DNA from: JAFCDQ01 sp964571335
GTDB lineage: Archaea; Nanobdellota; Nanobdellia; Woesearchaeales; ARS49
Assembly (NCBI GenBank): GCA_964571335.1
Contig: CAZNAM010000024.1
Span: forward strand, 1 to 11,054
Direction: 5' to 3'
Length of the DNA: 11,054 bases
Shown here: positions 1 to 5,760 of the stretch, in pieces
Numbering within the stretch: position 1 is the first letter of the stretch
Layout of the letters: the number at the start of each line of letters is the position of its first letter
The notes under the pieces: generated by a model
Database searches by the model: none
Told to the model about the DNA's origin: nothing
The model's input: only the letters and a program-made list of their open reading frames with translations
Translations under genes and position numbers: made by a program

Positions 1-225
1 TCCAGGTTTTTATCCCATAAAATGTGTTTTTATAACAGTTTCCTTTCCCTCTTAAACATTGTTTTGTCCAGCTGCATACTTTTACAACTGAGTGTCTGCC
101 GACTATTCTATATTGTTGTTTTTCAAACTTTTTTCTCTTTTCTTCTGTTAATATTGGTTCCATTTTTGTTTATTTTGGTTTGTTTTTGTCTTTTTTATAT
201 ATTTTCAGTTATTTAATTAAAAATG
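1..225. other. T-rich non-coding stretch at left edge
   Basis: I see no gene that I can support here. The plus strand is very T-rich. The only open frame (22-216) gives a Phe/Leu/Ile-rich string that any T-rich DNA would yield, and its start has no ribosome binding site. A 12-base word, TCCCATAAAATG, at 13-24 recurs at 5321-5332, and both copies are followed by a T-run. Its meaning is unknown. Confidence 0.5.
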
Positions 226-235
226 TTTTTATATT
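226..235 (+). promoter_or_regulatory. TATA box of the winged-helix gene at 256
   Basis: TTTTTATATT, preceded by A-rich bases that could serve as BRE, is centred about 26 bases before the ATG at 256. This spacing predicts transcription starting at or next to the start codon, that is, a leaderless mRNA. No Shine-Dalgarno sequence precedes the ATG, which agrees. Confidence 0.6.
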
Positions 236-255
236 GAAAATAATTTCTAGTTATT

Positions 256-573
256 ATGAAAAGAGGCAGACCTATTAGGAGTGAAGTTAGGCAGAATTTG
301 ATTGAGATTCTTTTTATTAAAGGTCCTGCTTGCGGTTATGAATTGCATAAAATATATATTGAAATATTTCCTAAAACTTCTAGAGAGAATGTTTATTATA
401 ATCTTCGTAAAGGTGTTAAACTGGGAGAATTTAATGTTGAAATGAAAAAAGTTGAGGGAGATTATAGTTGGGGTAGAACTGCTGAGAAGATTTTTTATTC
501 TGTTAGTTCTAATGCTCATCCTAAAGGTGATTTAAAGGTGAAAGCTTTTTTTGAGAATAAGAAAATATTTTAA
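256..573 (+). CDS. Small winged-helix DNA-binding protein (PadR-like)
   Basis: This is a 105-residue protein beginning MKRGRPIRSEVRQN. Residues 8-65 fit a winged helix: a helix after the basic N-terminus, a CGYELHKIY segment like the first helices of PadR/ArsR-type folds, then FPKTSRENVYYNLRKG as the likely recognition helix. A strand pair follows (EFNVEMKKVEGDYSWG). Related short proteins are, as I recall, common in DPANN archaea, but no target is known to me. The protein is probably a cytoplasmic transcription factor or nucleoid protein. Its own promoter predicts a leaderless transcript. It ends 7 bases from the stop of the convergent coiled-coil gene. The fold is fairly sure; the function is not known. 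Confidence 0.8.
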   Translation: MKRGRPIRSEVRQNLIEILFIKGPACGYELHKIYIEIFPKTSRENVYYNLRKGVKLGEFNVEMKKVEGDYSWGRTAEKIFYSVSSNAHPKGDLKVKAFFENKKIF

Positions 574-580
574 TTAATAA

Positions 581-1495
581 TTATTTTTCTTCTTTGTTTT
601 CTTTATCTTCATCAGGAAGAGTTTGTATTACTAGTAAATCATCTGTTGTTAATTTTTCTCCTTTTTTTATTTTTTCTTGTACTTCTTTTTGTTTTTCACT
701 TAATTTCTTCTTTTTTTGTTTTTCTTTTCTTTCTGTGCTTTGTTTCTTTTCTTCTTGTATTTTACCACCATAGTTTGCAACTGTCTTTAATTTTTCTGTT
801 AAATTTGGCGTTATCTTGCCTATTTCTTCTTTTTTGACATTTATTTTTTTGTTGATTTCTTCTTCTTTTTTCTTTAATTCATCTATCTCTTTGCTTAATT
901 TTAATGCTTCTTCATGTTTTTCCTGGCTTTTTTTTGCTTTTTGTTGTATTATATTATGAAAGTTATCTGCTTCTTTTTTTACTTTTTTAATTTCTTTTGA
1001 TGCTTTGCTTGCTTTTTCCCAAACATCACTTAATTCTTTTACTGCTTTGTATTTTTTTTCTAAGTCATGTATTGTTTTCATCAATTTTTTTTCTTTATCA
1101 AAGCTTATTGCTTCTGTTTCTAGTTTATATTGCAATTTTTCAAGCTGTTCTTTTATTTTAGAAGGATTTTCTTTTATGCCTAATTTTCTTTCAGTTTCTT
1201 TTTTTTCTTTTATTTTTTCTTTATGTTTTTCAATCGCTTTTGTTATATTATTGTTTAGTTCTTTTCTTTTTACTTTTAGTTCTTTCACACTATCTGTTAG
1301 TTCATTTCTCTCTTTTTTTATTTTTTTAATTAGTTTAATTGTTTCAGAAATATTTTTGCTTATTTTATTTTTTTCATTAAATAAGGATTCTTTTTGTTCG
1401 TTACACTGGTTTAAACTCTGTCTTATTTCTCTTATTTCTTTTTTGAGTTCATCGGTTTTTTTTATTATGTTTTGTTTTTCTTCCGGTGTCAGCAT
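581..1495 (-). CDS. Long coiled-coil protein of the archaeal COG1340 type
   Basis: This 304-residue protein is almost entirely charged helix. Lys/Glu heptads run from about residue 5 to 270. They are interrupted near residues 105-115 (LGIKENPSKIKEQLEKL) and around 235-245, where Pro and Gly occur (ITPNLTEKLKTVANYGGK). The NPSKI segment and the end of the coil (KKGEKLTTDDLLVIQ) resemble the archaeal coiled-coil family COG1340, whose role is unknown. The gene lies 57 bases downstream of P1, behind a hairpin with a T-run, so it probably has its own promoter or is expressed by read-through. GGGA a few bases before the ATG is a poor ribosome binding site. No signal peptide or membrane segment is seen. 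A scaffold or ribosome-associated role would be a guess. Confidence 0.8.
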   Translation of the reverse strand: MLTPEEKQNIIKKTDELKKEIREIRQSLNQCNEQKESLFNEKNKISKNISETIKLIKKIKKERNELTDSVKELKVKRKELNNNITKAIEKHKEKIKEKKETERKLGIKENPSKIKEQLEKLQYKLETEAISFDKEKKLMKTIHDLEKKYKAVKELSDVWEKASKASKEIKKVKKEADNFHNIIQQKAKKSQEKHEEALKLSKEIDELKKKEEEINKKINVKKEEIGKITPNLTEKLKTVANYGGKIQEEKKQSTERKEKQKKKKLSEKQKEVQEKIKKGEKLTTDDLLVIQTLPDEDKENKEEK

Positions 1496-1510
1496 TCTTT
1501 TTCCCTATCT

Positions 1511-1525
1511 AAATTTTTAAAAAAT
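1511..1525 (-). promoter_or_regulatory. Possible TATA box of the coiled-coil gene, inside the terminator T-run
   Basis: On the minus strand the run after the P1 hairpin continues as AATTTTTTAAAAATT, a TATA-like sequence centred about 23 bases before the ATG at 1495. That is slightly short of the normal 25-27 but could start transcription near the ATG. The same bases would then act as terminator tail and promoter. Confidence 0.35.
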
Positions 1526-1547
1526 TAGAGAAAATTTGATTTTCTCT
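1519..1547 (-). terminator. Hairpin plus T-run after P1
   Basis: The minus strand carries a perfect 9-bp stem, AGAGAAAAT / ATTTTCTCT (1539-1547 and 1527-1535), with a 3-base loop. It is followed at once by AATTTTTT. It sits 5 bases past the P1 stop codon. Archaeal termination is driven mainly by T-runs, and hairpins are optional, so the T-run is the stronger evidence for termination here. Confidence 0.5.
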
Positions 1548-1552
1548 TTTAT

Positions 1553-1852
1553 TTAGCCAAATAAAGATCCTAGTCCTGCAGCTGCCTTTTCTTCTGATTT
1601 CTTGTCATCTTTTTTCTCTTCTTTCTTTTCTGGTGCTGCTTGTACTGTTGGTGCTGCAATTGCGGGAGCTTGTGCTGCTTTTTCTATTGCTTCATCAATA
1701 TTTACTCCGTCAAGACTAGCTATAAGTGCTTTTATTCTTGCTTCGTCTGATTTTACACCTGCTGCTTCTAGCACTTTCTTTACAGTGACTTCATCTATTT
1801 TTTGCCCTGCTTTGTGTATGAGCAATGCTGCATATACATACTCATTTGTCAT
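1553..1852 (-). CDS. rpl12: Large ribosomal subunit stalk protein P1 (L12)
   Basis: This 99-residue protein has the archaeal P1 layout. Residues 1-60 form the helical dimerisation domain (MTNEYVYAALLIHKAGQKID, then KVLEAAGVKSDEARIKALIASL and GVNIDEAI). An Ala/Pro-rich hinge follows at 61-75. A Lys/Glu/Asp-rich linker leads to the C-terminal AGLGSLFG, the segment that in archaea and eukaryotes docks elongation and release factors. Dimers bind the C-terminal helices of P0 to build the stalk. The start is set by AAGGAGGA eight bases upstream, the best ribosome binding site in the window. It lies 20 bases after the P0 stop, as the last gene of the L1-P0-P1 operon. Identification is secure. Confidence 0.97.
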   Translation of the reverse strand: MTNEYVYAALLIHKAGQKIDEVTVKKVLEAAGVKSDEARIKALIASLDGVNIDEAIEKAAQAPAIAAPTVQAAPEKKEEKKDDKKSEEKAAAGLGSLFG

Positions 1853-1860
1853 TTTTATTT

Positions 1861-1868
1861 TCCTCCTT
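1861..1868 (-). promoter_or_regulatory. Strong Shine-Dalgarno site of P1
   Basis: AAGGAGGA on the minus strand lies 8 bases before the P1 ATG. It is much stronger than the P0 site, which fits the need to make several P1 dimers per P0 from one mRNA. Confidence 0.8.
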
Positions 1869-1872
1869 AAAC

Positions 1873-2733
1873 TTAATTTTCTTTGTTTATTGCGGCTGCT
1901 TGTGCTTCTGCTTTAGCAAGTATTTTCGGTATTGTTTCTTTAGTCATTATTTCTGCTTCATCTGCTAAAACATATGCTTGTCTTGCTGCTTTTTCAATCA
2001 TTAATTTGGTTGTTTCTTTTGTGAATATTCCTGCTTCAACAGCTAAGTTCATCGCATGTGCTGCTGCTGAACATAAATCTTGTTTAAATTGTTCTTCATC
2101 TACATTTAATATTTTCTTATCATAAATAGTGCCGTTTTCATATATTGCTACTAAATCAAGTCCAATTTCCATAGGCATTATATTTAATTTTGAAAGTATC
2201 CCTGCTACTTTTGCATTTATTTCTTGTCCTTCTCTTGCTACAATAGCTTCTTTCTTTACAGCTACTTTTCCACCTTCAACTCCTGCAATTACTCCAACTG
2301 CTGCAAAATCACTGATTATTGGTCCTGGTGCAAATGGTGTTGGACCTGCTGGTATAATTAAATCTCTTGGTGCTTTTTGTCCTGGTTTTGCAGGTGCAGA
2401 ACTTTTGTTTTGTTTGATTATTTTAAATATTTTAAATGGATTTTCTTTTGTAAATACTAAAGCTGGAACTCCTCCCATGTATTCTTTTAATTTTTCAATA
2501 TTTTTCAATCCTGTTTCTTCAAGTGCTCTTGACATCAATTTCTTTCTTGTCATGAACATTTCTACTTGTCCTTTCAGTTTTTTTCTCATCTGTTGTAATT
2601 GTGCACAGGGAAGATTTTCTAAGTTAAGAATTCCTACTATGGGATATTTTTGTGCTAACTCTTTCATTCTCTTTATTTTATCTTTCTTCTTTTGAGCGGC
2701 TTTGCACGTTATGTTTTTTTGTTTTTCTTTCAT
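1873..2733 (-). CDS. rplP0: Large ribosomal subunit stalk base protein P0 (L10), tail-less
   Basis: This 286-residue protein is P0, which anchors the stalk to 23S rRNA. Residues 1-105 are the rRNA-binding L10 domain (KYPIVGILNLENLPCAQLQQ, MTRKKLMSRAL, GGVPALVFTKENPFKI). Residues 108-180 form the archaeal/eukaryal insertion domain (PAGPTPFAPGPIISDF, GKVAVKKEAIVAREGQEI). From about 213 come three helical P1-docking segments: QDLCSAAAHAMNLAVEAG, TKLMIEKAARQAYVLADEAE and TIPKILAKAEAQAAAINKEN. The protein ends there. Archaeal P0 usually continues with a charged linker and an AGLGALFG-like end. That tail is absent, and no frameshifted remnant fits in the 20 bases before P1. The ribosome binding site is weak (AAGG about 12 bases upstream). 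The gene starts 14 bases after the L1 stop. Confidence 0.96.
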   Translation of the reverse strand: MKEKQKNITCKAAQKKKDKIKRMKELAQKYPIVGILNLENLPCAQLQQMRKKLKGQVEMFMTRKKLMSRALEETGLKNIEKLKEYMGGVPALVFTKENPFKIFKIIKQNKSSAPAKPGQKAPRDLIIPAGPTPFAPGPIISDFAAVGVIAGVEGGKVAVKKEAIVAREGQEINAKVAGILSKLNIMPMEIGLDLVAIYENGTIYDKKILNVDEEQFKQDLCSAAAHAMNLAVEAGIFTKETTKLMIEKAARQAYVLADEAEIMTKETIPKILAKAEAQAAAINKEN

Positions 2734-2747
2734 TGTTTTATTGTACC

Positions 2748-3404
2748 TTATTCAGTAATTTTGATAGGTTTTCCCATGGTTGTTTTAATTATGATATTTT
2801 TTATGTTATTTTTTTCTTTTGGAAGTGTGTGTAAAACATGATTATATACTGTAAGTATATTTTCTGCTATTTCTTCATCTTTCATAGTTTCATTACCTAT
2901 CATTGTTTTTAGTGTTGCTTGTGTTTTTGCTTTTATTTTGATTGTTTTTCTTAATTTTTCAGCTAATGCTTTTAAGTTTGCATTTGGAGGTACAACACAT
3001 CCCGCTTTTGGATTTGGCATTTTACCTCTTGTACCAAGAATTCTACCAAAAGTTTTAGCAATGTCTGGCATGATGTTTGCTTGTCCTATAAAAAAGTCAT
3101 ATGTTTCTGCTAGTTTCTTTGTTTTCTTTTTGTCTTTAAAATATGATGGGAAGTTATCCTGCATTATTGTTATATCACAATTATCTTTTGCTTGTTCAAT
3201 TAATTCAGGACCTATAAAACATCCTATCTTTATTTCTTTTCCTTTAGAATAAGGTAGTTGTATCCAAGTTTCTATTTGGTTTTCTGGTTTTTTTAAATCT
3301 AAATCTTTTAAGTTTATAATTAGTTCAAAGGTTTGACTGAATTTTCTTTTTTTACTGGTTTCTCTTGATTTTTTTATTCCTTCAATAAATGTTTCTTTGT
3401 TCAT
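2748..3404 (-). CDS. rpl1: Large ribosomal subunit protein L1
   Basis: This 218-residue L1 protein binds the mobile L1 stalk of 23S rRNA and helps release deacylated tRNA; in many prokaryotes it also represses its own mRNA. Domain I is split between residues 1-65 and 150-218 (opening ETFIEGIKKSRETSKKRKF). Domain II lies between. The family signature RILGTRGKMPNPKAG is clear at about 120-134. I chose the ATG at 3404, because a longer frame from a GTG at 3419 would start inside the GGTGGGAGGGG ribosome binding site. The gene heads the L1-P0-P1 operon. L11, often upstream of L1 in archaea, is not here. Identification is secure. Confidence 0.96.
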   Translation of the reverse strand: MNKETFIEGIKKSRETSKKRKFSQTFELIINLKDLDLKKPENQIETWIQLPYSKGKEIKIGCFIGPELIEQAKDNCDITIMQDNFPSYFKDKKKTKKLAETYDFFIGQANIMPDIAKTFGRILGTRGKMPNPKAGCVVPPNANLKALAEKLRKTIKIKAKTQATLKTMIGNETMKDEEIAENILTVYNHVLHTLPKEKNNIKNIIIKTTMGKPIKITE

Positions 3405-3440
3405 TATTGCCCCTCCCACCTAAGTGGTTAAGTTATTGGG
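3405..3440 (-). promoter_or_regulatory. L1 mRNA leader: ribosome binding site and possible L1 autoregulatory site
   Basis: The minus-strand leader contains CCACTTAGGTGGGAGGGGC just before AATA-ATG. GGGAGGGG is the ribosome binding site. CCAC and GTGG can form a 4-bp stem with a TTAG loop whose 3' arm touches that site. TAGGTGGGAGG also matches, from memory, the bacterial 23S rRNA helix 76 strand to which L1 binds. L1 proteins are known to repress translation by binding rRNA-like sites in their own mRNA, which in some archaea lie in the leader. That this is such a site is inference. Confidence 0.5.
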
Positions 3441-3460
3441 ATTTATATGAAAATCAAGGT

Positions 3461-3478
3461 TTTATTTTTAAATCTTTC
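3461..3478 (-). promoter_or_regulatory. Promoter of the L1-P0-P1 operon
   Basis: On the minus strand CGAAAG (BRE-like) runs into ATTTAAAAATAAA (3461-3473). A start 26-27 bases downstream would fall near 3440. This gives a leader of about 35 bases that includes the CCAC/GTGG hairpin and the ribosome binding site. Confidence 0.55.
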
Positions 3479-3490
3479 GTTAATAAGATA

Positions 3491-4195
3491 TCACTTGCCA
3501 AATCTTCTTTCTGTATCGTGAAATTTATCAATAATCTTAACTAAATCTTCTTTTTCTATTTCAGGCCAAAACTTCTCTAAAAAAAACCATTCACTGTAAT
3601 TGCTTTGCCATATAAGGAAATTGCTTGTTCTTGTTGTTCCGCCAGTTCTTATGATTAGTTCTGGTTCAGAATTGAGATAAAGCATTTCACTTATCAGGTT
3701 TTCATCAATATCTTCAATATTTATTTCATTTTTCTTGATTTTTTCAGCTATTTTTTTCACTGAATCAGTTATTTCTTCTCTTCCGCCGTATGCTATTGCA
3801 AAATTTATTGTTTTGTTTCCATTATCATTTGTCTTCTCTTCGACTTCTTTCATTAAATCTTGTAATTTTAAAGGCAACAATTGTTTTCTGCCAATAAATC
3901 TGATTTTTATGCCTTTTTTTTTCATTTCTTCAATATTTTTCTTTTTGAGTAATTCTTCGCTGAATTTTTCAAATAATTTGAATAAATAAGTGACTTCCTC
4001 TTTTGTTCTGTTTAAGTTTTGTATTGACAAGGCATACATTGTTACTTCTTCTATGCCTAATTCATCGCACCATTTTAAGAAATCTTTTATTTTTTCTGCT
4101 CCTGCTTCATGTCCTTTGAAAGAAACTATTCCTTTATTTTTAGCATATCTTCTGTTTCCATCAAGTATGACTCCTATGTGTCTTAATTTTTGCAT
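3491..4195 (-). CDS. uppS: Cis-prenyltransferase (polyprenyl diphosphate synthase, UppS type)
   Basis: This 234-residue enzyme condenses isopentenyl diphosphate with an allylic diphosphate in the cis configuration. It makes the polyprenyl lipid carrier that archaea use for protein glycosylation and surface polymers. Family motifs are in order: HIGVILDGNRRYAK at 6-19, with the catalytic Asp12 and the phosphate-binding Arg15/Arg16; GHEAGAEKI; TMYALSIQNLNRTKEEV; NFAIAYGGREEI; and IIRTGGTTRTSNFLIWQSNY with the diphosphate-binding arginines and the conserved SEWFF. Length is normal. The start has no ribosome binding site. It lies 34 bases after the 139-residue gene and probably shares its transcript. 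Chain length cannot be told from sequence alone. Confidence 0.95.
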   Translation of the reverse strand: MQKLRHIGVILDGNRRYAKNKGIVSFKGHEAGAEKIKDFLKWCDELGIEEVTMYALSIQNLNRTKEEVTYLFKLFEKFSEELLKKKNIEEMKKKGIKIRFIGRKQLLPLKLQDLMKEVEEKTNDNGNKTINFAIAYGGREEITDSVKKIAEKIKKNEINIEDIDENLISEMLYLNSEPELIIRTGGTTRTSNFLIWQSNYSEWFFLEKFWPEIEKEDLVKIIDKFHDTERRFGK

Positions 4196-4229
4196 TTTTT
4201 ATTGTTTTTTTATTTCTTTTATTAAAAGG

Positions 4230-4649
4230 TTATTGCTTTTTCCAGATTTCAAATAATTTTTCAAATTCTGTTTCTTTGACTTTTAATCCTGATTCAAGCA
4301 GAGCTATTGCGAGTCTTTCTCCTTCTTTATCTGCTCTTTCTTTTCCATATTTTAAATTCAAAAGGTCTTGTATTGTTTCTTTGCATAAAAATCCTTCATT
4401 CATCGTTATAACTTTTATTTCTTTGTCTGTTATGTTATGATTAGAAAGTTCATGTTTTATTAATTCTTGAATTATTATACTGAAATTTTTTCTCTCATCA
4501 ACTACATAGCTATTTTCTCTTATTCTTTGTCCTTTTTTTATTCTGCCAAGATATTTGTCAACTTTTTGTCTTGATCCTTTAGAAGTCCATTTATTTCTTA
4601 CAATATATGCGTATTCATTTCCTTTAATTTTTTTGGTTCTTACAAACAT
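4230..4649 (-). CDS. Conserved archaeal protein of unknown function, transposase-like N-terminus
   Basis: This is a 139-residue protein. Residues 1-40 (MFVRTKKIKGNEYAYIVRN, then KGSRQKVDKYLGRIKKG) look like the short beta-rich domain found at the N-terminus of IS1634/IS4-type transposases, but no transposase catalytic core follows. Residues 50-139 are mixed alpha/beta: a helix (IIIQELIKHELSNH), strands (EIKVITMNEGFLCKETI), then helices rich in charged residues ending in FEIWKKQ. It may be a host protein that shares an ancient nucleic-acid-binding module; that is inference. A TATA-like box 34 bases upstream suggests it starts a two-gene unit with the cis-prenyltransferase. The gene itself looks real; its function is unknown. 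Confidence 0.8.
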   Translation of the reverse strand: MFVRTKKIKGNEYAYIVRNKWTSKGSRQKVDKYLGRIKKGQRIRENSYVVDERKNFSIIIQELIKHELSNHNITDKEIKVITMNEGFLCKETIQDLLNLKYGKERADKEGERLAIALLESGLKVKETEFEKLFEIWKKQ

Positions 4650-4676
4650 TTTATCAATTATTTTTTTGGTTGATGG

Positions 4677-4689
4677 AATTAATAAAAAT
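4677..4689 (-). promoter_or_regulatory. TATA box of the 139-residue gene
   Basis: ATTTTTATTAATT on the minus strand is centred about 34 bases before the ATG at 4649, giving a leader of only a few bases. No Shine-Dalgarno site is present. Confidence 0.5.
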
Positions 4690-4705
4690 AATGAAAAAGA
4701 ATTAT

Positions 4706-4981
4706 TTATTTAACTTTGGCTTTCACTTCGTCTTTTAATTTTGTGAATTGTTTCTCTATTCTCTTAGCCGCTGCTTGTAACACTTTTCTTGGATCTTCTC
4801 CGTCTGTTTGCAACACAAATTTTGGTTGTCCAACAAGGGGATGATCTATGTTGTATGCAGATGCTTTAACATGTTCGTCATTCCATAGTTCTTTTCTTAG
4901 CATGTTAGAGAATGTGTGATCTTCTCCTCTTATTTCAAAGACGAGTTTGTTCTTTTTTTCTTCAATTATATTTATTTCCAT
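4706..4981 (-). CDS. rpoL: DNA-directed RNA polymerase subunit Rpo11 (RpoL)
   Basis: This 91-residue protein is the archaeal homologue of eukaryotic Rpb11. It pairs with Rpo3 to form the platform on which the polymerase assembles. Typical features are KLVFEIRGEDHTFSNMLRKE at about 11-30, the NIDHPLVGQPKFVLQTDGEDPRK segment at 44-66, and a long C-terminal helix (VLQAAAKRIEKQFTKLKDEV). I chose the ATG at 4981 because family members begin with a short strand just like MEINIIEEK. A longer frame from 5020 adds 13 residues that would lie upstream of the predicted transcription start. The gene is 56 bases upstream of the 139-residue gene, which has its own promoter. Confidence 0.95.
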   Translation of the reverse strand: MEINIIEEKKNKLVFEIRGEDHTFSNMLRKELWNDEHVKASAYNIDHPLVGQPKFVLQTDGEDPRKVLQAAAKRIEKQFTKLKDEVKAKVK

Positions 4982-4985
4982 TTTA

Positions 4986-4999
4986 AAGTTAGGCACTAT
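4986..4999. repeat. AAGTTAGGCACTAT word, copy 1 (before rpoL)
   Basis: A 14-base word lies in the rpoL leader, 5 bases before the ATG. It recurs exactly at 8495-8508. Both are followed by YTGTTTT on the plus strand. Confidence 0.7.
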
Positions 5000-5034
5000 T
5001 TGTTTTTGCTTATTTATCATAGGATTTACTTTTT

Positions 5035-5045
5035 GTTTTTAAATG
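5035..5045 (-). promoter_or_regulatory. TATA box of rpoL
   Basis: CATTTAAAAAC on the minus strand is centred at about 5040. This predicts a transcription start near 5013 and a leader of about 30 bases, without a Shine-Dalgarno site but containing the 14-base repeated word. Confidence 0.45.
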
Positions 5046-5341
5046 TTTTCTTTTGCTTAGACATTTTTGAATATTTCTCGTCGATAAATAGGTAAGCAAA
5101 TTTTGTGACTTTTTCTTCTCATATTTTTCAATAGAACTCACTTTTGATATTTTGCTCTTGTTTTTCTTAATCCTTGTCTTTATTATTGGCTTAATTATCA
5201 CTTTTTTTCTTCATTTCTTTTGTTTTTCCAGAAACAGGTGTTTTTTGGTATTTTTTCAATCAATATACTTTACTTTATTATTATCTAAAGTCTCACTTTT
5301 AATTTTGTTTTATGTGATTTTCCCATAAAATGATTGTTTTT
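5046..5341. other. Intergenic stretch, no gene supported
   Basis: A T-rich stretch with no convincing gene. A 63-codon frame on the minus strand (5010-5201) starts with GTG, has neither promoter nor ribosome binding site, and overlaps the rpoL promoter. The word TCCCATAAAATG at 5321-5332 is a second copy of the one at 13-24. I see no stable hairpin or RNA gene. Confidence 0.5.
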
Positions 5342-5533
5342 TTAAGCTATTTTTGGCCTATTTCTATTCCAATTTTTATTTGAAATAACATTGTTTATTT
5401 GATCAAGATAATTTTTTGATATTTGATTTAGAAAAATCTGGTTCTCTTTCATTTTTTCATGAAAATATATCAATAGGGAATGTTTTATTTTTGAACTTTT
5501 TTCCAATCTTATTTTTTCAAGGAATGTTATCAT
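5342..5533 (-). CDS. Possible small helical protein, unknown
   Basis: This is a 63-codon frame with an ATG start, MITFLEKIRLEKSSKIK. It is predicted mostly helical (LIYFHEKMKENQIFLNQISKNYLDQI) and ends basic (NWNRNRPKIA). I do not recognise it. In its favour, a TATA-like AATATAAGC lies about 38 bases upstream, placed exactly where the TGGGA/TCCCA repeat cluster begins, so it would be divergent from the winged-helix gene at 5798. Against it, the frame is short, the codons are those of any AT-rich DNA, and no ribosome binding site is seen. It may be a small accessory protein or no gene at all. Confidence 0.35.
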   Translation of the reverse strand: MITFLEKIRLEKSSKIKHSLLIYFHEKMKENQIFLNQISKNYLDQINNVISNKNWNRNRPKIA

Positions 5534-5567
5534 TTTGCTAATTTTTAACTGTTTTTTATGGTTTTAT

Positions 5568-5624
5568 GCTTATATTCCCAGTTTATTCTTGGGAATGTCC
5601 CAGTTTATTCTTGGGAATGTCCCA
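5568..5624. repeat. TGGGA/TCCCA repeat cluster A (22-bp tandem repeat, 11-bp lattice)
   Basis: Two perfect 22-bp tandem copies (5579-5600 and 5601-5622) each consist of the 11-mers CAGTTTATTCT and TGGGAATGTCC. The last is followed by CA, and a partial copy ends in TTCCCA at 5580. Each TGGGAATGTCC plus CA forms a dyad, TGGGA-ATG-TCCCA, at 5590-5602 and 5612-5624. The dyads are 22 bp apart, so they lie on the same face of the helix. A TATA-like TATATAAATA follows at 5629-5638, and another on the other strand overlaps the cluster's left end. Confidence 0.85.
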
Positions 5625-5628
5625 ATAA

Positions 5629-5638
5629 TATATAAATA
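5629..5638 (+). promoter_or_regulatory. TATA-like element after repeat cluster A
   Basis: TATATAAATA lies 4 bases after the second dyad. A start about 26 bases on would give a transcript from near 5660. This would either be a non-coding leader through repeat cluster B or an alternative longer mRNA for the gene at 5798. A three-codon frame (ATG AGA GAT TAG) sits at 5670-5681. Use of this promoter is unproven. Confidence 0.35.
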
Positions 5639-5697
5639 TTTCTGTTTATTGTATAATTTAAGTCGTAAAATGAGAGATTAGTTCATTTTGGTTTTTT

Positions 5698-5754
5698 TGA
5701 GATGTTCCCAAGACAGTCCCAGGAACGTTCTGGGAATGTCCTGAGACGGTCCCA
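5698..5754. repeat. Repeat cluster B: five tandem 11-bp units before the BRE/TATA box
   Basis: The units are TGAGATGTTCC, CAAGACAGTCC, CAGGAACGTTC, TGGGAATGTCC and TGAGACGGTCC, then CA. They follow one another without gaps from 5698 to 5752. All but the first fit YRRGANNGTYC; the first has T for G at position 8. The fourth is identical to the unit in cluster A. The units are much more G+C-rich than the surroundings. An 11-bp period places each on the same helix face, as expected for cooperative binding of one protein. The array ends 6 bases before the BRE of the gene at 5798. Confidence 0.85.
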
Positions 5755-5760
5755 AAAATG

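Noticed and set aside
22..216. 64-codon plus-strand frame, very hydrophobic
   Set aside because: T-rich DNA gives Phe/Leu/Ile/Val strings in any open frame. There is no ribosome binding site and no domain pattern.
3405..3419. GTG start of L1 at 3419
   Set aside because: It would begin inside the ribosome binding site GGTGGGAGGGG. The ATG at 3404 is correctly spaced from it.
5010..5201. 63-codon minus-strand Lys-rich frame
   Set aside because: It starts with GTG, has no promoter or ribosome binding site, and covers the rpoL promoter. A-rich DNA gives Lys-rich frames by chance.
5568..5754. Replication origin or CRISPR-like array
   Set aside because: There is no match to the archaeal origin recognition box as I know it, no cdc6/orc gene nearby, and the 11-bp tandem units have no spacers. 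Operator arrays fit better.
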